Shown piece after piece: positions 35,855 through 46,321 of a DNA stretch of 64,000 nt. Where the stretch lies: assembly GCF_002102175.1 (NCBI RefSeq), contig NZ_LQOX01000003.1, forward strand, positions 1 through 64,000. Direction: 5' to 3'. Source of the DNA: Mycobacterium gastri. GTDB lineage: Bacteria > Actinomycetota > Actinomycetes > Mycobacteriales > Mycobacteriaceae. The notes below the pieces were generated by a model that saw nothing but the letters and a program-made list of their open reading frames with translations, was not told the origin of the DNA and ran no database searches. How positions within the stretch are numbered: the stretch's first letter is position 1; the number at the start of each line of letters is the position of its first letter. The position numbers and the translations under genes are program-made.

Positions 35855-37027
35855 CTAAACGGTGGCGCGAAACCGCGCGGCCTCGGCCCGGCCGATGACC
35901 ACCCGCATGATTTCGTTGGTCCCTTCCAGAATTCGATGCACCCGCAAGTCGCGGACGATCTTCTCCAGACCATACTCGCGCAGGTAGCCGTACCCGCCGT
36001 GCAATTGCAACGCCTGGTCGGCGACCTCGAAGCAGGTGTCGGTGACATAGCGCTTGGCCATCGCGCACAGCTCGACCTTGTCGGCGGAATTGTCGTCGAG
36101 CGCACTCGCGGCCCGCCACAACAGCATTCGTGACGTTTCCAGTCCGGTGGCCATGTCGGCCAGGGTGAACCGGACGGTGGGTTCGTCGAGCAGGCTGGCG
36201 CCGAACGCGTGTCGCTCGCGAACATAGGCGCCCGCTTTGTCGAAGGCGGCCTGCGCGCCGCCGAGCGAGCATGCCGCGATGTTGAGCCGGCCGCCGTTGA
36301 GGCCGTTCATCGCGATGCCGAAGCCGGCGCCCTCGCCGTCGGAGCCACCCAGCATGGCATCGGCGGGCACCCGGACCCCGTCGAGGATCACCTGCGCTGT
36401 TGGTTGCGCATGCCAGCCCATCTTCTGTTCGGGCGCGCCGAAACTGAGTCCGGCAGTGCCCTTTTCGATGACGAAGGCCGATATGCCGCGCGGGCCGTCC
36501 GAACCGGTGCGGGCCATCACCACGTAGACGTCAGAGGCGCCCGCCCCGGAAATGAACTGCTTGACGCCGTCGAGCACATAGTCTGCGTTTTTTCCGGGAC
36601 CGTGCTTGACAGCTCGGGTGCTCAGGGCACTGGCGTCCGATCCGGCGTCCGGCTCGGTCAGGCAGTAGCTGGCGATGACGTCCATTGTGGCCAGCCGCGG
36701 TACCCAGATCTTGCGTTGTTCGGCGGTGCCGAAGCTGTCGATCATCCACGCGCACATGTTGTGGATGGACAAGAATGCTGCGGTGACCGGGTCGGCGATC
36801 GCCAACTGCTCGAAGATGCGTACCCCGTCCAGCCGGCGCAGCCCGCTGCCGCCCACGTCGTCGCGGCAGTAGATGGCGGCCATCCCGAGTTCGGCGGCCT
36901 CACGCAGCACGTCAACCGGAAAGTGGTGGCTGGCATCCCATTCCAGAGCGTGTGGGGCGAGCCGCTTTTCGGCGAAGGCGGCCGCCGTCTCGGTGATCAC
37001 CCGCTCGTCGTCGTTGAGGGTAAACAT
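35855..37027 (-). CDS. fadE9: acyl-CoA dehydrogenase (isobutyryl-CoA dehydrogenase-like)
   Basis: A 390-aa FAD-dependent acyl-CoA dehydrogenase, homologue of Rv0752c. It has AYCLTEPDAGSDASALS (acyl-CoA signature), the QLHGGYGYLREYGLEK block near residue 353, and RILEGTNEIMRVVIGR at the C-terminus; the catalytic Glu is the one in EGTNE. In context it oxidises isobutyryl-CoA or a related branched acyl-CoA in valine catabolism. It lies between mmsA (7 bp) and mmsB (14 bp), so all three form one operon. Confidence 0.94.
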   Translation of the reverse strand: MFTLNDDERVITETAAAFAEKRLAPHALEWDASHHFPVDVLREAAELGMAAIYCRDDVGGSGLRRLDGVRIFEQLAIADPVTAAFLSIHNMCAWMIDSFGTAEQRKIWVPRLATMDVIASYCLTEPDAGSDASALSTRAVKHGPGKNADYVLDGVKQFISGAGASDVYVVMARTGSDGPRGISAFVIEKGTAGLSFGAPEQKMGWHAQPTAQVILDGVRVPADAMLGGSDGEGAGFGIAMNGLNGGRLNIAACSLGGAQAAFDKAGAYVRERHAFGASLLDEPTVRFTLADMATGLETSRMLLWRAASALDDNSADKVELCAMAKRYVTDTCFEVADQALQLHGGYGYLREYGLEKIVRDLRVHRILEGTNEIMRVVIGRAEAARFRATV

Positions 37028-37033
37028 GAGTGG

Positions 37034-38554
37034 TTACTGCATTGTCGGGATGACGAATTCGGCACCGTCCTTGATGCCGGATGGCCAGCGCGAGGTGACG
37101 GTCTTGACCTTGGTGTAGAACTGGATCGACGTCGGGCCGTGCTGGTTGAGGTCGCCGAACCCGGAGCGCTTCCAGCCGCCAAAGGTGTGGTAGGCCACCG
37201 GGACCGGGATCGGGACATTGACACCGACCATGCCCACCTGAACCCGCGAGACGAAATCGCGGGCGGTGTCCCCGTCGCGGGTGAAGATCGCCACGCCGTT
37301 GCCGTACTCGTGCTCCGACGGCAGCCGCAGGGCTTCCTCGTAGTTGTGGGCGCGGACCATGCAGAGCACCGGTCCGAAGATCTCGTTGGTGTAGATCGAC
37401 ATGTCCGGGGTGACGTGGTCGAACAGCGTCGGTCCGATGAAGAAGCCGCCTTCCAAATTGGCATCACCGAAAGTCAGGTCGTCGCTGGCCCGTTCGCGGC
37501 CGTCGACGACGATCTCGGCGCCGGCCGCCACACCCTGGTTGATGTAGTCGCGCACCCGGGTCAGCGCGGCCTCGGTGACCAGCGGGCCGTAGTCGGCCTT
37601 GGGGTCCAGGCTGTGGCCGACCCGCAGGTTGTTGATCCGCTCGATCAGCCTGGCGCGCAACCGTTCCGCCGTCTGCTCGCCCACTGGGACCGCGACGCTG
37701 ATCGCCATGCAGCGTTCGCCGGCGCTGCCGTAGCCGGCGCCGATCAGCGCGTCGACCGCCTGGTCGAGGTCCGCGTCGGGCATCACGATCATGTGGTTCT
37801 TGGCGCCGCCGAAGCATTGCGAGCGCTTGCCGGTCGCGGCGGCCCCGGCGTAGATGTACTGGGCGATGTCGGAGCTGCCGACGAAGCCGACCGCCTTGAT
37901 GTCGGGGTGATTCAGGATGGCGTCGACGGCTTCCTTGTCGCCGTGCACGACCTGGAATACGCCGGGGGGCAGGCCGGCTTCGACGAATAGTTCGGCCAGC
38001 CGTACCGGAACCGACGGGTCACGCTCACTCGGCTTGAGCAGGAACGCATTTCCGCAGGCGAGGGCCGGGCCGGCCTTCCACAGCGGGATCATCGCCGGGA
38101 AGTTGAACGGGGTGATCCCGGCGACGACGCCGAGGGGCTGCCGTAGCGAATAGACGTCGATGCCCGGACCGGCGCCCTCGGTGTACTCACCTTTGAGCAG
38201 ATGCGGGATCCCGAGGCAGAACTCGATTACCTCGATGCCGCGCTGAATGTCGCCCGCGGCGTCGGCCAGCGTCTTGCCGTGCTCGCGGGAAAGCAGCTCG
38301 GCAAGTTCGTCGTTGTTGTCGTTGACCAACTCGATGAACCGCATCAGCACCCGGGCGCGGCGTTGCGGATTCCATGCGGCCCAGCCCTTTTGGGCCTCGA
38401 CAGCCGATGCCACCGCGGCGTCGACGTCGGCCAGGCAGGCCATCGGCACTTTCGCCTGGACCTGACCGGTGTTGGGGTCGAAGATATCGGCGGTGCGGGT
38501 GGACTGGCCAGTGGCGCGTTGCCCGTCGATGAAATGCGGAATATGTGTGGTCAT
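37034..38554 (-). CDS. mmsA: methylmalonate-semialdehyde dehydrogenase (CoA-acylating)
   Basis: A 506-aa aldehyde dehydrogenase that turns methylmalonate semialdehyde into propionyl-CoA. The NAD site is seen as VGFVGSSDIAQYIY, the nucleophile Cys is in GSAGERCMAISVAV, and FNFPAMIPLWKAGPALACGN is typical. It corresponds to Rv0753c. ATG 38554 has AGGACAG in front and gives the family N-terminus (THIPHFIDGQ). It is the first gene of the operon mmsA-fadE9-mmsB and ends the block syntenic with Rv0714-Rv0753c. Confidence 0.96.
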   Translation of the reverse strand: MTTHIPHFIDGQRATGQSTRTADIFDPNTGQVQAKVPMACLADVDAAVASAVEAQKGWAAWNPQRRARVLMRFIELVNDNNDELAELLSREHGKTLADAAGDIQRGIEVIEFCLGIPHLLKGEYTEGAGPGIDVYSLRQPLGVVAGITPFNFPAMIPLWKAGPALACGNAFLLKPSERDPSVPVRLAELFVEAGLPPGVFQVVHGDKEAVDAILNHPDIKAVGFVGSSDIAQYIYAGAAATGKRSQCFGGAKNHMIVMPDADLDQAVDALIGAGYGSAGERCMAISVAVPVGEQTAERLRARLIERINNLRVGHSLDPKADYGPLVTEAALTRVRDYINQGVAAGAEIVVDGRERASDDLTFGDANLEGGFFIGPTLFDHVTPDMSIYTNEIFGPVLCMVRAHNYEEALRLPSEHEYGNGVAIFTRDGDTARDFVSRVQVGMVGVNVPIPVPVAYHTFGGWKRSGFGDLNQHGPTSIQFYTKVKTVTSRWPSGIKDGAEFVIPTMQ

Positions 38555-38774
38555 GGCTGTCCTGGTTGTGAGCGGCGGATTAGCGGCTGCGGCGTCCGAT
38601 ACTTGCATATCCTAGTAAACCGTGGCGGGGGGTCGCAACTTGGCCCTCGGCACCCCGAGTGAACCGAATCGCGTGCGGATTCGTCGTTCGGAGTGAGGGA
38701 ACTCCGCCGGTTGAAACGGACGCATGCCGATGACTCTTTGGGCGCCGCCGACGAATCTGGGCAAGGGGGGTTCG

Positions 38775-39965
38775 GTGAGGCTTCGCATCTTTGTCGTCGG
38801 GGCCGGTGTCGGCGGTCTATCCATCGCGCGGGGGCTGCTGCGCGACGGGCATGACGTCACCGTGTTCGAACGGCGGCCCGATGCGCGGGCAGGTGGCGGC
38901 GCCGTCACCATCTGGTCCAACGGAGCTACGGTGCTGGGGCAGCTGGGCGTCGACATGGACGGCGCCGGCCAATTGCTTTCTGCCGTAAGGGTACTGACGT
39001 CCACGGGTCGTCCGCTTGCCACGCTGGACGTGGCCGCGATGGTGCGCCGGCTGGGCGCGCCGGTCCGGATGGTCCCGCGCCGAATCCTGGTGGAACGGCT
39101 GCTGAAAGGCTTTCCGGCCGAACGCATCTGCTGCAACGCCTGGGTGGTAGGGGTGGCCGGCGGGGGCGACGGCGTGCGGGTCGAATTCCGCGACGGCAAC
39201 CCGGCCGAAGCGGATCTGCTGATCGGCGCCGACGGCCTGCACTCGACGATCAGAGACATCGTCGGCGCGCAGCATGCGCAGCCGACCGGTTGGTGTAGCT
39301 GGCAGGGGCTGGTCAACCTGCCGGATCTCGCCGACAAGCAGGTCGCGCAGGTCATCATCGGCGACCGCGGAAACACCGGCCTGTGGCCCGCCGGAGGCTG
39401 CGATGTGCAGTGGTGGTTCGACCTGCCGTGGTCGTACGACTTCATCAGGCCGCAACGTCCGATCGAGATGATCCGTGCCACGTTCGCCGGATGGTCCGGA
39501 TCGGTCGATCGGGTATTGGCGGCGCTGACCGATGCGGACCTGGTCCATTCGCCCTACCCGCATTTCCGCCATCCCATTCCGCCTCCGGGTCGCGGCGCGG
39601 TGACGTTGCTCGGCGACGCCGCCCACACGATGCCGCCCACCCTCGCGCAGGGGGCCAATCAGGCGCTGCTCGACACGATGGTGTTGCGCAAAGCGTTGTG
39701 GGACTTCGGCACCAGCGACGTGTCAGCCGCGCTGCGCTGGTACGAGAAGACCAGGCGCCGCAAGCTCATGGCGGTGTCGCGGCTGGCCTCGCTACCGGTG
39801 TCGCACCGTGAGTCCGTGCTCAGGCCGGCGGCAATGATCTCCGACAGGCTCCACACCTGGGCGCTGACAACATTTTTGAGTAGGACGAGCCACCGTCGGA
39901 TGTCCGTGCAGATCAACAGGGACCTCGGCGCCGTGCCGGCCGCCGCGTCGGGTGCGATGCGATGA
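38775..39965 (+). CDS. FAD-dependent monooxygenase (UbiH/PHBH-like)
   Basis: A 396-aa class A flavoprotein monooxygenase. The FAD motif FVVGAGVGGLSIARGLLRDG is at the N-terminus, the DG motif is ADLLIGADGLHSTIRDIVG, and the GD motif is VTLLGDAAHTMPPTLAQGAN. It hydroxylates an unknown aromatic or isoprenoid-like substrate with NAD(P)H. GTG 38775 is favoured because AAGGGGGG lies four bases before; ATG 38724 would add 17 residues with no good ribosome-binding site. It overlaps the membrane protein gene that follows by ATGA. Confidence 0.86.
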   Translation: MRLRIFVVGAGVGGLSIARGLLRDGHDVTVFERRPDARAGGGAVTIWSNGATVLGQLGVDMDGAGQLLSAVRVLTSTGRPLATLDVAAMVRRLGAPVRMVPRRILVERLLKGFPAERICCNAWVVGVAGGGDGVRVEFRDGNPAEADLLIGADGLHSTIRDIVGAQHAQPTGWCSWQGLVNLPDLADKQVAQVIIGDRGNTGLWPAGGCDVQWWFDLPWSYDFIRPQRPIEMIRATFAGWSGSVDRVLAALTDADLVHSPYPHFRHPIPPPGRGAVTLLGDAAHTMPPTLAQGANQALLDTMVLRKALWDFGTSDVSAALRWYEKTRRRKLMAVSRLASLPVSHRESVLRPAAMISDRLHTWALTTFLSRTSHRRMSVQINRDLGAVPAAASGAMR

Positions 39966-40555
39966 ACGCGGCCGATCAGGTACGGGTACGAGGTGCGATC
40001 GAAACGCCCTCGCGCTGGCTGTGGCTGTTCAAGTGGTGCGTTCTTGCCGTCCCCCACTACCCGATTTTGATACTGCTCTACGCTGTGTATCCGCTGCTGA
40101 CCGTCGCGGCCGGGGTCGTGATCGCATTCACCGGACGGTATCCGCGCCGCATCTTCGACTTCAACGTCGGAGTGCTGCGCTGGTCCTGGCGAGTCATGAA
40201 CTACCGATTCCCGATGAACAGCACCGACAAATACCCGCCCTTCACGCTCGCGTCTCGGCCCGAGTACCCGGGGGATCTCGAGGTGGATTATCCGCAGCGG
40301 CTGGGGAAATGGCGGGTGCTGGCGAAGTGGTGGCTGCTGGGGCTTCCGCAGATACTGCTGTGCTGGGCGATGGAGCCGCTGCTGCAGGTGCTGTGCGTGG
40401 TTTCCGCGATGTGGTTGCTGTGCACCGGCACGATCCATCCGGGCATGTTCGACCTCCTGATGGGCATCGTCCGTTGGCGTTACCGGGTGGCGGTGTACGT
40501 TTCGTTGATGCGAGACGAGTATCCACCGTTCCGACTGGACCAAGGTGGTGGCTGA
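39962..40555 (+). CDS. DUF4389-type membrane protein
   Basis: A 197-aa protein with three or four hydrophobic segments (WLFKWCVLAVPHYPILILLY, LLTVAAGVVIAFTG, LLGLPQILLCWAMEP and LLQVLCVVSAMWLLC). The repeated motif R-x-R-x-x-Y/W...YPPF (MNSTDKYPPFTL and MRDEYPPFRL) is typical of DUF4389. Function is unknown. It starts inside the stop of the monooxygenase gene, so the two are co-translated; a methyltransferase gene follows almost at once. Confidence 0.8.
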   Translation: MNAADQVRVRGAIETPSRWLWLFKWCVLAVPHYPILILLYAVYPLLTVAAGVVIAFTGRYPRRIFDFNVGVLRWSWRVMNYRFPMNSTDKYPPFTLASRPEYPGDLEVDYPQRLGKWRVLAKWWLLGLPQILLCWAMEPLLQVLCVVSAMWLLCTGTIHPGMFDLLMGIVRWRYRVAVYVSLMRDEYPPFRLDQGGG

Positions 40556-40569
40556 CGCACGGTAATTCG

Positions 40570-41178
40570 TTGTTTCCGTATGTGTATCGATTCGGGATGC
40601 CACTCTTCGACCGGACGTTCTACAACCGGTATCGACGAGAGGCGATGAGCCACGCGACCGGCCGGTTGCTGATGGTCGGTGTTGGTCCCGGAACCGATTT
40701 GCGGTTTATTCCGCCCGCGGTGACATCGGTCGCCGCCGTTGAGCCGGTGGCGGCGTTTCGGCGGATGGCTGCCGCGCTGGCGCGCCGTCACGGCATCGCG
40801 GTCGACGTAGTCGACGGGGCCGGCGAGTCGATTCCCTTCCCGGACAACAGTTTCGACTCGGCACACGTCGGCCTGGTGCTGTGCTCGGTCGACGACGTGG
40901 CCGCCACCCTCGCCGAAATCCGGCGGGTGCTGGTGCCCGCGGGCAGGTTGGTCGTCCTCGAGCACGTTCGCGGTGAGGGCACGATGGGCCGGTTCCAGGA
41001 CCTGATCGCAAGGCCCTGGTCTCGGCTGGCGTCCGGATGCGAGCCGAACCGCCGAACGATCGATGCCATTGCCAAGGCCGGATTCGACACCAGCGGACTG
41101 CGCAGCATTCCCCGGACTCTGGTGCCGCCGCCCTGCACACCTCATCTGCAAGGATTCGCCACCCTGGTTGACGAATAA
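40570..41178 (+). CDS. SAM-dependent methyltransferase (type 11)
   Basis: A protein of about 202 aa with motif I LLMVGVGPGTDLRF, the acidic motif AAVEPVAAFRRM, and NSFDSAHVGLVLCSVDDV, then RVLVPAGRLVVLEHV. The organisation resembles METTL7/UbiE-type methyltransferases; the substrate is unknown. The start is uncertain: TTG 40570, GTG 40582 and ATG 40597 are all in frame, with no clear ribosome-binding site. It completes a three-gene group with the FAD monooxygenase and the membrane protein, suggesting oxidation followed by O- or C-methylation of one compound. Confidence 0.78.
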   Translation: MFPYVYRFGMPLFDRTFYNRYRREAMSHATGRLLMVGVGPGTDLRFIPPAVTSVAAVEPVAAFRRMAAALARRHGIAVDVVDGAGESIPFPDNSFDSAHVGLVLCSVDDVAATLAEIRRVLVPAGRLVVLEHVRGEGTMGRFQDLIARPWSRLASGCEPNRRTIDAIAKAGFDTSGLRSIPRTLVPPPCTPHLQGFATLVDE

Positions 41179-41299
41179 TGCCGCAAATTTATTGTCGGCA
41201 TCTTGAACATTTCACTGGCCGGGGTATAAAATCAATTTCTAATTTCTTGGCGCGGGGGTAGCCGCCGGAATATGCATCGACAAAAGGGGGTCGGTGATC

Positions 41300-42163
41300 A
41301 TGAATTTCTCGGTATTGCCGCCGGAGGTCAATTCGGCGCGATTGTTTTCCGGTGCGGGTTCGGCTCCCATGGCGGCGGCCGCCGCGGCCTGGAATGGCTT
41401 GGCGGACGAGTTGGCTGATGCGGCGTCGTCATTTTCGTCGGTGACGTCGGGGTTGCTGGGTCAGGCGTGGCAGGGCCCCGCCTCGGCGGCGATGGCGGCC
41501 GCGGCGGCTCCCTATACCGAGTTGCTGAGCGCGGCGGCGGGTCGGGCGACGGGAGCGGCCGTGCAGTCGCAGGCGGTGGCCGACGCGTTCGAGGCTGCGC
41601 GGGCGGCGACGATCCATCCGCTGGCCGTAGCGGCCAACCGGGACGGGTTGGTGCAATTGATTTTGTCGAATTTCTTCGGGCAGAACGCTCCGTCGATCGC
41701 GGCCGTCGAGGCCGAGTACGAACAGATGTGGGCTCAAGATGTGGCCGCGATGGCGGGCTATCATGCCGGGGCCTCGGCGGCAGCAGCACAGCTGGAACCG
41801 TGGCTGCAAGCGCTGCACGACCTGGCAAGCCGGCTCGCGGCGACGCTGGGCCTCAGCCCGGTCACCAATCCCGTGGCCAGCGACCCCGATTTGATGAGTC
41901 AAACCACCAATTTCGGCTTGTTCACCAGCACCGCTCTTGCTGACCCTGACGACAATAATTTCGTCGGGCTGGTTATTTCAAGTCCGCTCTTCACCGATAC
42001 GTTGACCTCCGGGTTTGAGTCCACCTTGGGGTTGGGTGCGCCCGGGCAGACGATAAACACATTCCAAAGTCCGGTCTTGCCGTTCTTGAACAGTTCGATC
42101 GCCCTTCCCGTCACGGATCCTCTGGCGCCTTTGTTTACCGCGCTTCTTCCGCTGGGTTTCTGA
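41300..42163 (+). CDS. PPE family protein
   Basis: A 287-aa PPE protein. The N-terminal domain starts [15 protein letters not shown] and holds WQGPAS near residue 57 and [16 protein letters not shown] near 140. The C-terminal 100 residues are unique, hydrophobic and without MPTR, SVP or PGRS repeats. AAAGGGGG lies nine bases before ATG 41300. The 120 bp upstream are AT-rich, with TATAAA near 41225, and probably hold its promoter. It faces the ABC permease gene tail to tail, with a 10-bp repeat array between. Confidence 0.92.
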   Translation: MNFSVLPPEVNSARLFSGAGSAPMAAAAAAWNGLADELADAASSFSSVTSGLLGQAWQGPASAAMAAAAAPYTELLSAAAGRATGAAVQSQAVADAFEAARAATIHPLAVAANRDGLVQLILSNFFGQNAPSIAAVEAEYEQMWAQDVAAMAGYHAGASAAAAQLEPWLQALHDLASRLAATLGLSPVTNPVASDPDLMSQTTNFGLFTSTALADPDDNNFVGLVISSPLFTDTLTSGFESTLGLGAPGQTINTFQSPVLPFLNSSIALPVTDPLAPLFTALLPLGF

Positions 42164-42200
42164 CTATTCGAGACTATTCGAGATTGTTCGAGACTATTCG
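42161..42200 (+). repeat. four 10-bp repeats between convergent PPE and permease genes
   Basis: The unit AGACTATTCG appears four times (42161-42200; the first and third copies vary). The array starts at the PPE stop codon and runs into the last codons of the convergent permease gene, whose TAG lies inside the fourth copy. Confidence 0.75.
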
Positions 42201-44713
42201 AGCCCGACGGCGTCGATGATGTTGAGTCGCGAGGCGCGCGCTGCGGGCGGCAACGAGCCGAGCAGGCTGACCGCCACCGCGCCGACCGTCAACACCAGCG
42301 CCATGGGGCCCGGCCGGAAAGCGACCGCGAAATTCATGACGTCTGCACTGACGAGGCTGTACAGCCACTGGTCGGTCAGTCCGAACGCGAGCCCGGCGAC
42401 ACCACCGACAACACCGATGCCCGCAGCCTCGGCCAACACCATCTGCACCGTGAACCGCCGGCTACAGCCCATCGCCCGCAGCACCCCGATCTCCCGGCGC
42501 CGTTCCAGCACCGACAGCGTCAAAGTGTTGAGCAGCGCCACCGCGGCCACGAAGACCACGATGATCCAGACGGCATCGGCGATGAACATGCTCTGATGCA
42601 GCGGGGCTTCGGCGCCGGCCAGTGCAGTGCGACCGTCGTACACGTAGTTGGGTGGCGGCACCACGTGTCGCACGTTGTCCGACAAGCGATGTCGATCAAC
42701 GCCCGGGGCCGCGGTGATCTGCAGTGTGGTCGCCGCCGGCCGGCCGAACCAGGACCGCAGCTGCTCGAGGCTCATCCCCACCGTGCCGATGACGGTGGAG
42801 AAGTACGGCACCAGCGCCAACACCGTCGGCCGTTGGCGTCCGTGCGGTGTGTCCAAGGCCAGCCGGTCGCCTACCCGCATCCGCAGCGCCGCCCCCAGAT
42901 TCCGGGTGAGCACCACGCCCAGCCCGGCCAGCACCTCGTCGCGCACCCGGTCATCCAGCGCGCGGTAGAGGGAATCGGCGGTTCCGGGGGAAAACCCGTC
43001 GAGCAGCACCCGCGTTCCGCCCACCACGGCGAACGCAGCCCCTCCCTCGGTGACGCGGGCGACGCCGGGTACCGCGGCCACCTGGTCGGAAAGGCCTTGC
43101 GGCAGTGGGTCGGTGGGGTATCTGTCCGGCGGATCTGCGCTCACCCACACGTCGACGCCGGCCGCCGGAGCGAAGATTTCCCGCGCGGACGAGATCATGT
43201 CGGAGTTGGTGCCGGTGATCACCACCGTGGCGACAACCGCGATCGACACGGTTATGACGGTTGCCCAGACGCGCCGCGGCGCTCGTTGGATGGTCGCTGC
43301 CGCGAGTGCGCCCATCCGTCCGAACTTTCGCGCCGTCGCGGCTACGGCCCCGACGACGGGCGCCGTGAGCGCAAACCCCAGCGCGATCTCGGCGCCGAAC
43401 AGGGCAAGCAGCGCGGCCAAGGCGTACCTGACGCGGTGCTCGACGACGAGCAGGGTGGACGCCCCGAACATCGCGAGGGCTGCAGCCCCGGTTGCGACCC
43501 GCAGCCAGCGCGGCACGACATCTGCCGACGAGACCCCGACCGGCGCCAGCGCCTCGATCGGCGAGACCCGGTACACCTGCCGGGCAGCCATCGCCGACGC
43601 GGCCGCGCTGGTGAGCATCGTCGTGGCCAGGGCAACCGGTATCGCGTAGCCGGGCAGCCAGTACTGGACGCGAGCTTCCAGCCCCTGGGTCATTGCCGGC
43701 GGAAGCCGGCTAATCGCGATGCGGCCCAGGCCTATTCCGGCGCACGACCCGAGAGCACCGCCGATCAGCCCGACAAGCGCGGCCTCGGCGAGCAGGTCGC
43801 CGACGATGGTGACGCGCCGGCCGCCGATCGCACGCAGCAACGAGATGACCGGCCGGCGCTGGGTGATCGTCATGGTCGTCGTGGTGTAGATCAGGAATGC
43901 GCCGACCACCAAGGCAATCCCCGCGCCCAGCAGGGCCATGTAGTTCATCAGCTTCACACCGTCCCCGGCCCGCGTCGCCCGCATGCTCGGGTTGGCGACA
44001 ATGGCGCGGTCGTTCACGGCGGCGACCACACCGGCGCGCACCGCGGCCAGATCGGCACCCGGTTGGGTCGTGACCAGTATCGAGTCCAGCCGGCCTTGTC
44101 GCCCGGTAACGCTCTGCGCCAGGGCAAGTGGCGCCAGGACATAATGGCCGCCGTTGAGCTCGGCGAGTCGCCGCCCCCCGAGCACCTCGACGACGGTGAC
44201 CGAGCCCGAGCCCAGCCGGAACGTCTGGCCTTTCGCGTAGCCGATACCGGGCCCTACCTGAACTCCGTCGGGAGTCGTCGACGCCGCGTCCAACGGTTGT
44301 GCCCCAATACTTTTGAAGGCCCCTTTCAGTGCGCCGCTCAGCTCGGCGCTGCGTGCGTCGGCGCCGAAAAGCAGTACCGGCCCCGCAGCCGTGGACGCCG
44401 ACATCCGGATCATCGGCGCCGCAGTGCCGACACCGGGGACCGCCGCGACGTCGGCGGCGATCGTGTCGGGAAAACCGGCGTCAGTAATGCCCGACACCTC
44501 GAGCGCGGCAACGCCGGCGACCCCGTCGGCCAACCGGTCGACCGATCCGGTGATCGAACCGAAGATGCCGAATACCGCGACCAGATACATTGCCGCCACT
44601 GCCATGACGGCGATCGAGGCGCTGGTGCGCCGGCGATGCACGGCAAGCTCGCGCAGGCTGAACAGTCGTAGCCGGCTCGCCGCAGCCGGTAGTGCCGAGC
44701 CCGGTTTCACCAT
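42194..44713 (-). CDS. ABC transporter permease, FtsX/MacB-like with duplicated domain (Rv0987-like)
   Basis: An 839-aa membrane protein made of two FtsX-type units. An N-terminal helix ([21 protein letters not shown]) precedes an external domain, three helices around residues 265-380, more helices near 405-455, then a second set with external domain and final helices ([21 protein letters not shown] and [15 protein letters not shown]). Both units keep the short MSxVVGxF-like coupling regions. It likely exports or extracts a lipid or lipopeptide with the ATPase encoded just upstream (7-bp overlap). Length and partner resemble Rv0986-Rv0987. Confidence 0.83.
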   Translation of the reverse strand: MVKPGSALPAAASRLRLFSLRELAVHRRRTSASIAVMAVAAMYLVAVFGIFGSITGSVDRLADGVAGVAALEVSGITDAGFPDTIAADVAAVPGVGTAAPMIRMSASTAAGPVLLFGADARSAELSGALKGAFKSIGAQPLDAASTTPDGVQVGPGIGYAKGQTFRLGSGSVTVVEVLGGRRLAELNGGHYVLAPLALAQSVTGRQGRLDSILVTTQPGADLAAVRAGVVAAVNDRAIVANPSMRATRAGDGVKLMNYMALLGAGIALVVGAFLIYTTTTMTITQRRPVISLLRAIGGRRVTIVGDLLAEAALVGLIGGALGSCAGIGLGRIAISRLPPAMTQGLEARVQYWLPGYAIPVALATTMLTSAAASAMAARQVYRVSPIEALAPVGVSSADVVPRWLRVATGAAALAMFGASTLLVVEHRVRYALAALLALFGAEIALGFALTAPVVGAVAATARKFGRMGALAAATIQRAPRRVWATVITVSIAVVATVVITGTNSDMISSAREIFAPAAGVDVWVSADPPDRYPTDPLPQGLSDQVAAVPGVARVTEGGAAFAVVGGTRVLLDGFSPGTADSLYRALDDRVRDEVLAGLGVVLTRNLGAALRMRVGDRLALDTPHGRQRPTVLALVPYFSTVIGTVGMSLEQLRSWFGRPAATTLQITAAPGVDRHRLSDNVRHVVPPPNYVYDGRTALAGAEAPLHQSMFIADAVWIIVVFVAAVALLNTLTLSVLERRREIGVLRAMGCSRRFTVQMVLAEAAGIGVVGGVAGLAFGLTDQWLYSLVSADVMNFAVAFRPGPMALVLTVGAVAVSLLGSLPPAARASRLNIIDAVGLE

Positions 44714-45504
44714 GGCACCATCGCTGCGTCGTGGCAGACCCGGCCGTCCTGCAGGGTGATCACCCGATCGGTCGTCGCCGCGGCATCCGAATTGTGGGTC
44801 ACCATCACCACCAGCCGACCCCGGCCCGGTTCGTGCGCCACCTCGGCGAGCAGCGCCAAAATCGAAGCGCCCGTGGCGGAGTCGAGGTTGCCGGTCGGCT
44901 CGTCGGCAAGAACCAGCGGTGGGTCCATCATCAGCGCCCGTGCCACCGCAACCCGCTGCATCTGGCCCCCGGACAGTTCCGACGGCCGGTGCTCGGCGCG
45001 GTTGCCCAGCCCCACCCGGTCCATCAGCTGAACCGCTTCGGCCCTGGCCTTACCCAGTCGGACACCGTCGAGCAGCTTGGGCACCGCCACGTTCTCCCAC
45101 GCCGACAACGTCGGCAATAGGTTGAAGAACTGAAACACGAACCCCACGCAACGATGCCGGAATTGCGACTGCTGCTCGTCGCGGAGGCGGCCGATCTCCT
45201 CGCCGTCGAAGATGATCGACCCGGAGTCGGGGCAGTCCAACGCGCCCAGCAGATGCAACAACGTGCTCTTGCCCGCACCCGACGGCCCGACGACCGACAC
45301 GAACCGCCCGCCGGTCAAGTCCAGGCTGATGTGGTCGAGTGCGCGCACGGTTTGACCCCCGACCCGGTACTGGCGGGCCACATCACGGAGTTCGATGGTC
45401 AGCTCGCGGGCGGGCGGTCCGGCGGCACCGAGCGCTGCCGCCGCGGTCCTGTGCGAGTTCGAACCACTGCTCACCCGACCGCCGTTACCCATATGGGTTA
45501 CCAC
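44707..45504 (-). CDS. ABC transporter ATP-binding protein (LolD/MacB type, Rv0986-like)
   Basis: A 265-aa ATPase. Walker A is [14 protein letters not shown], the ABC signature is [15 protein letters not shown], Walker B with the catalytic Glu is [13 protein letters not shown], and [10 protein letters not shown] gives the switch His. The first 35 residues are a disordered extension, and several starts (GTG 45504, ATG 45492, a later GTG) are possible. It powers the FtsX-type permease encoded by the overlapping gene. Its upstream region (45505-45727) separates it from the lipoprotein gene. Confidence 0.9.
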   Translation of the reverse strand: MVTHMGNGGRVSSGSNSHRTAAAALGAAGPPARELTIELRDVARQYRVGGQTVRALDHISLDLTGGRFVSVVGPSGAGKSTLLHLLGALDCPDSGSIIFDGEEIGRLRDEQQSQFRHRCVGFVFQFFNLLPTLSAWENVAVPKLLDGVRLGKARAEAVQLMDRVGLGNRAEHRPSELSGGQMQRVAVARALMMDPPLVLADEPTGNLDSATGASILALLAEVAHEPGRGRLVVMVTHNSDAAATTDRVITLQDGRVCHDAAMVPW

Positions 45505-45727
45505 GAGACGGACCTCGGATCGGTTCGACCCGGTCGGCTCATCCGGCCTTCGGGGCGGAGTTGGTCATGCCGGTTGCAGCTCCAGACAACGACAGCTGGC
45601 GAATCGCGCTGCAACCTGGAGGCTGCGCTCCGGGAAAATTTACGTCGCGACCCGGATCGGCGGGCTGTCATCGGCGATCCTTCCCCGGCTTGGTCCGGCG
45701 AAGGCATCGACGTAGCCGATGCGCCTG

Positions 45728-46228
45728 CTAGGGGCAGGTGACGTCGACCTCGAACGGCTTGTGGACCTGCTGACCGGCATTGTCGACGCCGCTGGCCACG
45801 CCGGTGATGTGGTAGCTGTTGCCGGTCTTGGTGGCGCTGGCGTTCTCGTCGGGCACACCCTCGGTGAAGCTCATGACCACTCCGTCGACGGTGCCGAGCC
45901 CGGCGCTGTGGACCACCGACCCGTCCGGCTCCAAGCCGACGATGATTCCCGTCGCCAAGTCGCCGACGGCGATGGAGAACCTGCCGGCATTCGTCGAGCA
46001 CACCACCGGGCCGCTGACGTTTTGCGGCTGGCCGCCGATGATGACCCGGGTCTGTCCGGCTGCGGCCGGGGTGGTGCTCGACGCGGGCGCGGACGTCGAA
46101 CTCGTGGCTGCGCTCGACGACGTCGCAGAGCCCGACGACGGCGCGGACGACTTGTTGTCGTTGGAGCACCCCGCCATACCCGCGACCATGGTCGCCGCCC
46201 CGACGGCGATCAGCAATTCACGTTTCAC
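45728..46228 (-). CDS. LpqH family (19 kDa antigen-like) lipoprotein
   Basis: A 166-aa secreted lipoprotein. The signal peptide (KRELLIAVGAATMVAGMAGC) ends in a lipobox with the modified Cys at 21. A Ser/Thr/Ala-rich linker (residues 22-60) precedes a C-terminal beta domain with conserved GQTRVIIGGQPQNVSGPVVC and NASATKTGNSYHITGVASGV, as in LpqH (Rv3763). Two Cys in the domain probably pair (VVC and the final VTC). GTG 46228 or GTG 46231 is the start. It may be a paralogue rather than lpqH itself. It stands ahead of the ABC exporter genes on the same strand. Confidence 0.87.
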   Translation of the reverse strand: MKRELLIAVGAATMVAGMAGCSNDNKSSAPSSGSATSSSAATSSTSAPASSTTPAAAGQTRVIIGGQPQNVSGPVVCSTNAGRFSIAVGDLATGIIVGLEPDGSVVHSAGLGTVDGVVMSFTEGVPDENASATKTGNSYHITGVASGVDNAGQQVHKPFEVDVTCP

Positions 46229-46321
46229 CACGTTCTCCCTCGGATAGGTCTGTGCACCCGCGATACCGGCGGATGTCCTGAAGCAGTATGTCTGGCGGCG
46301 CAGCCGGCGTACAGATGCGAA

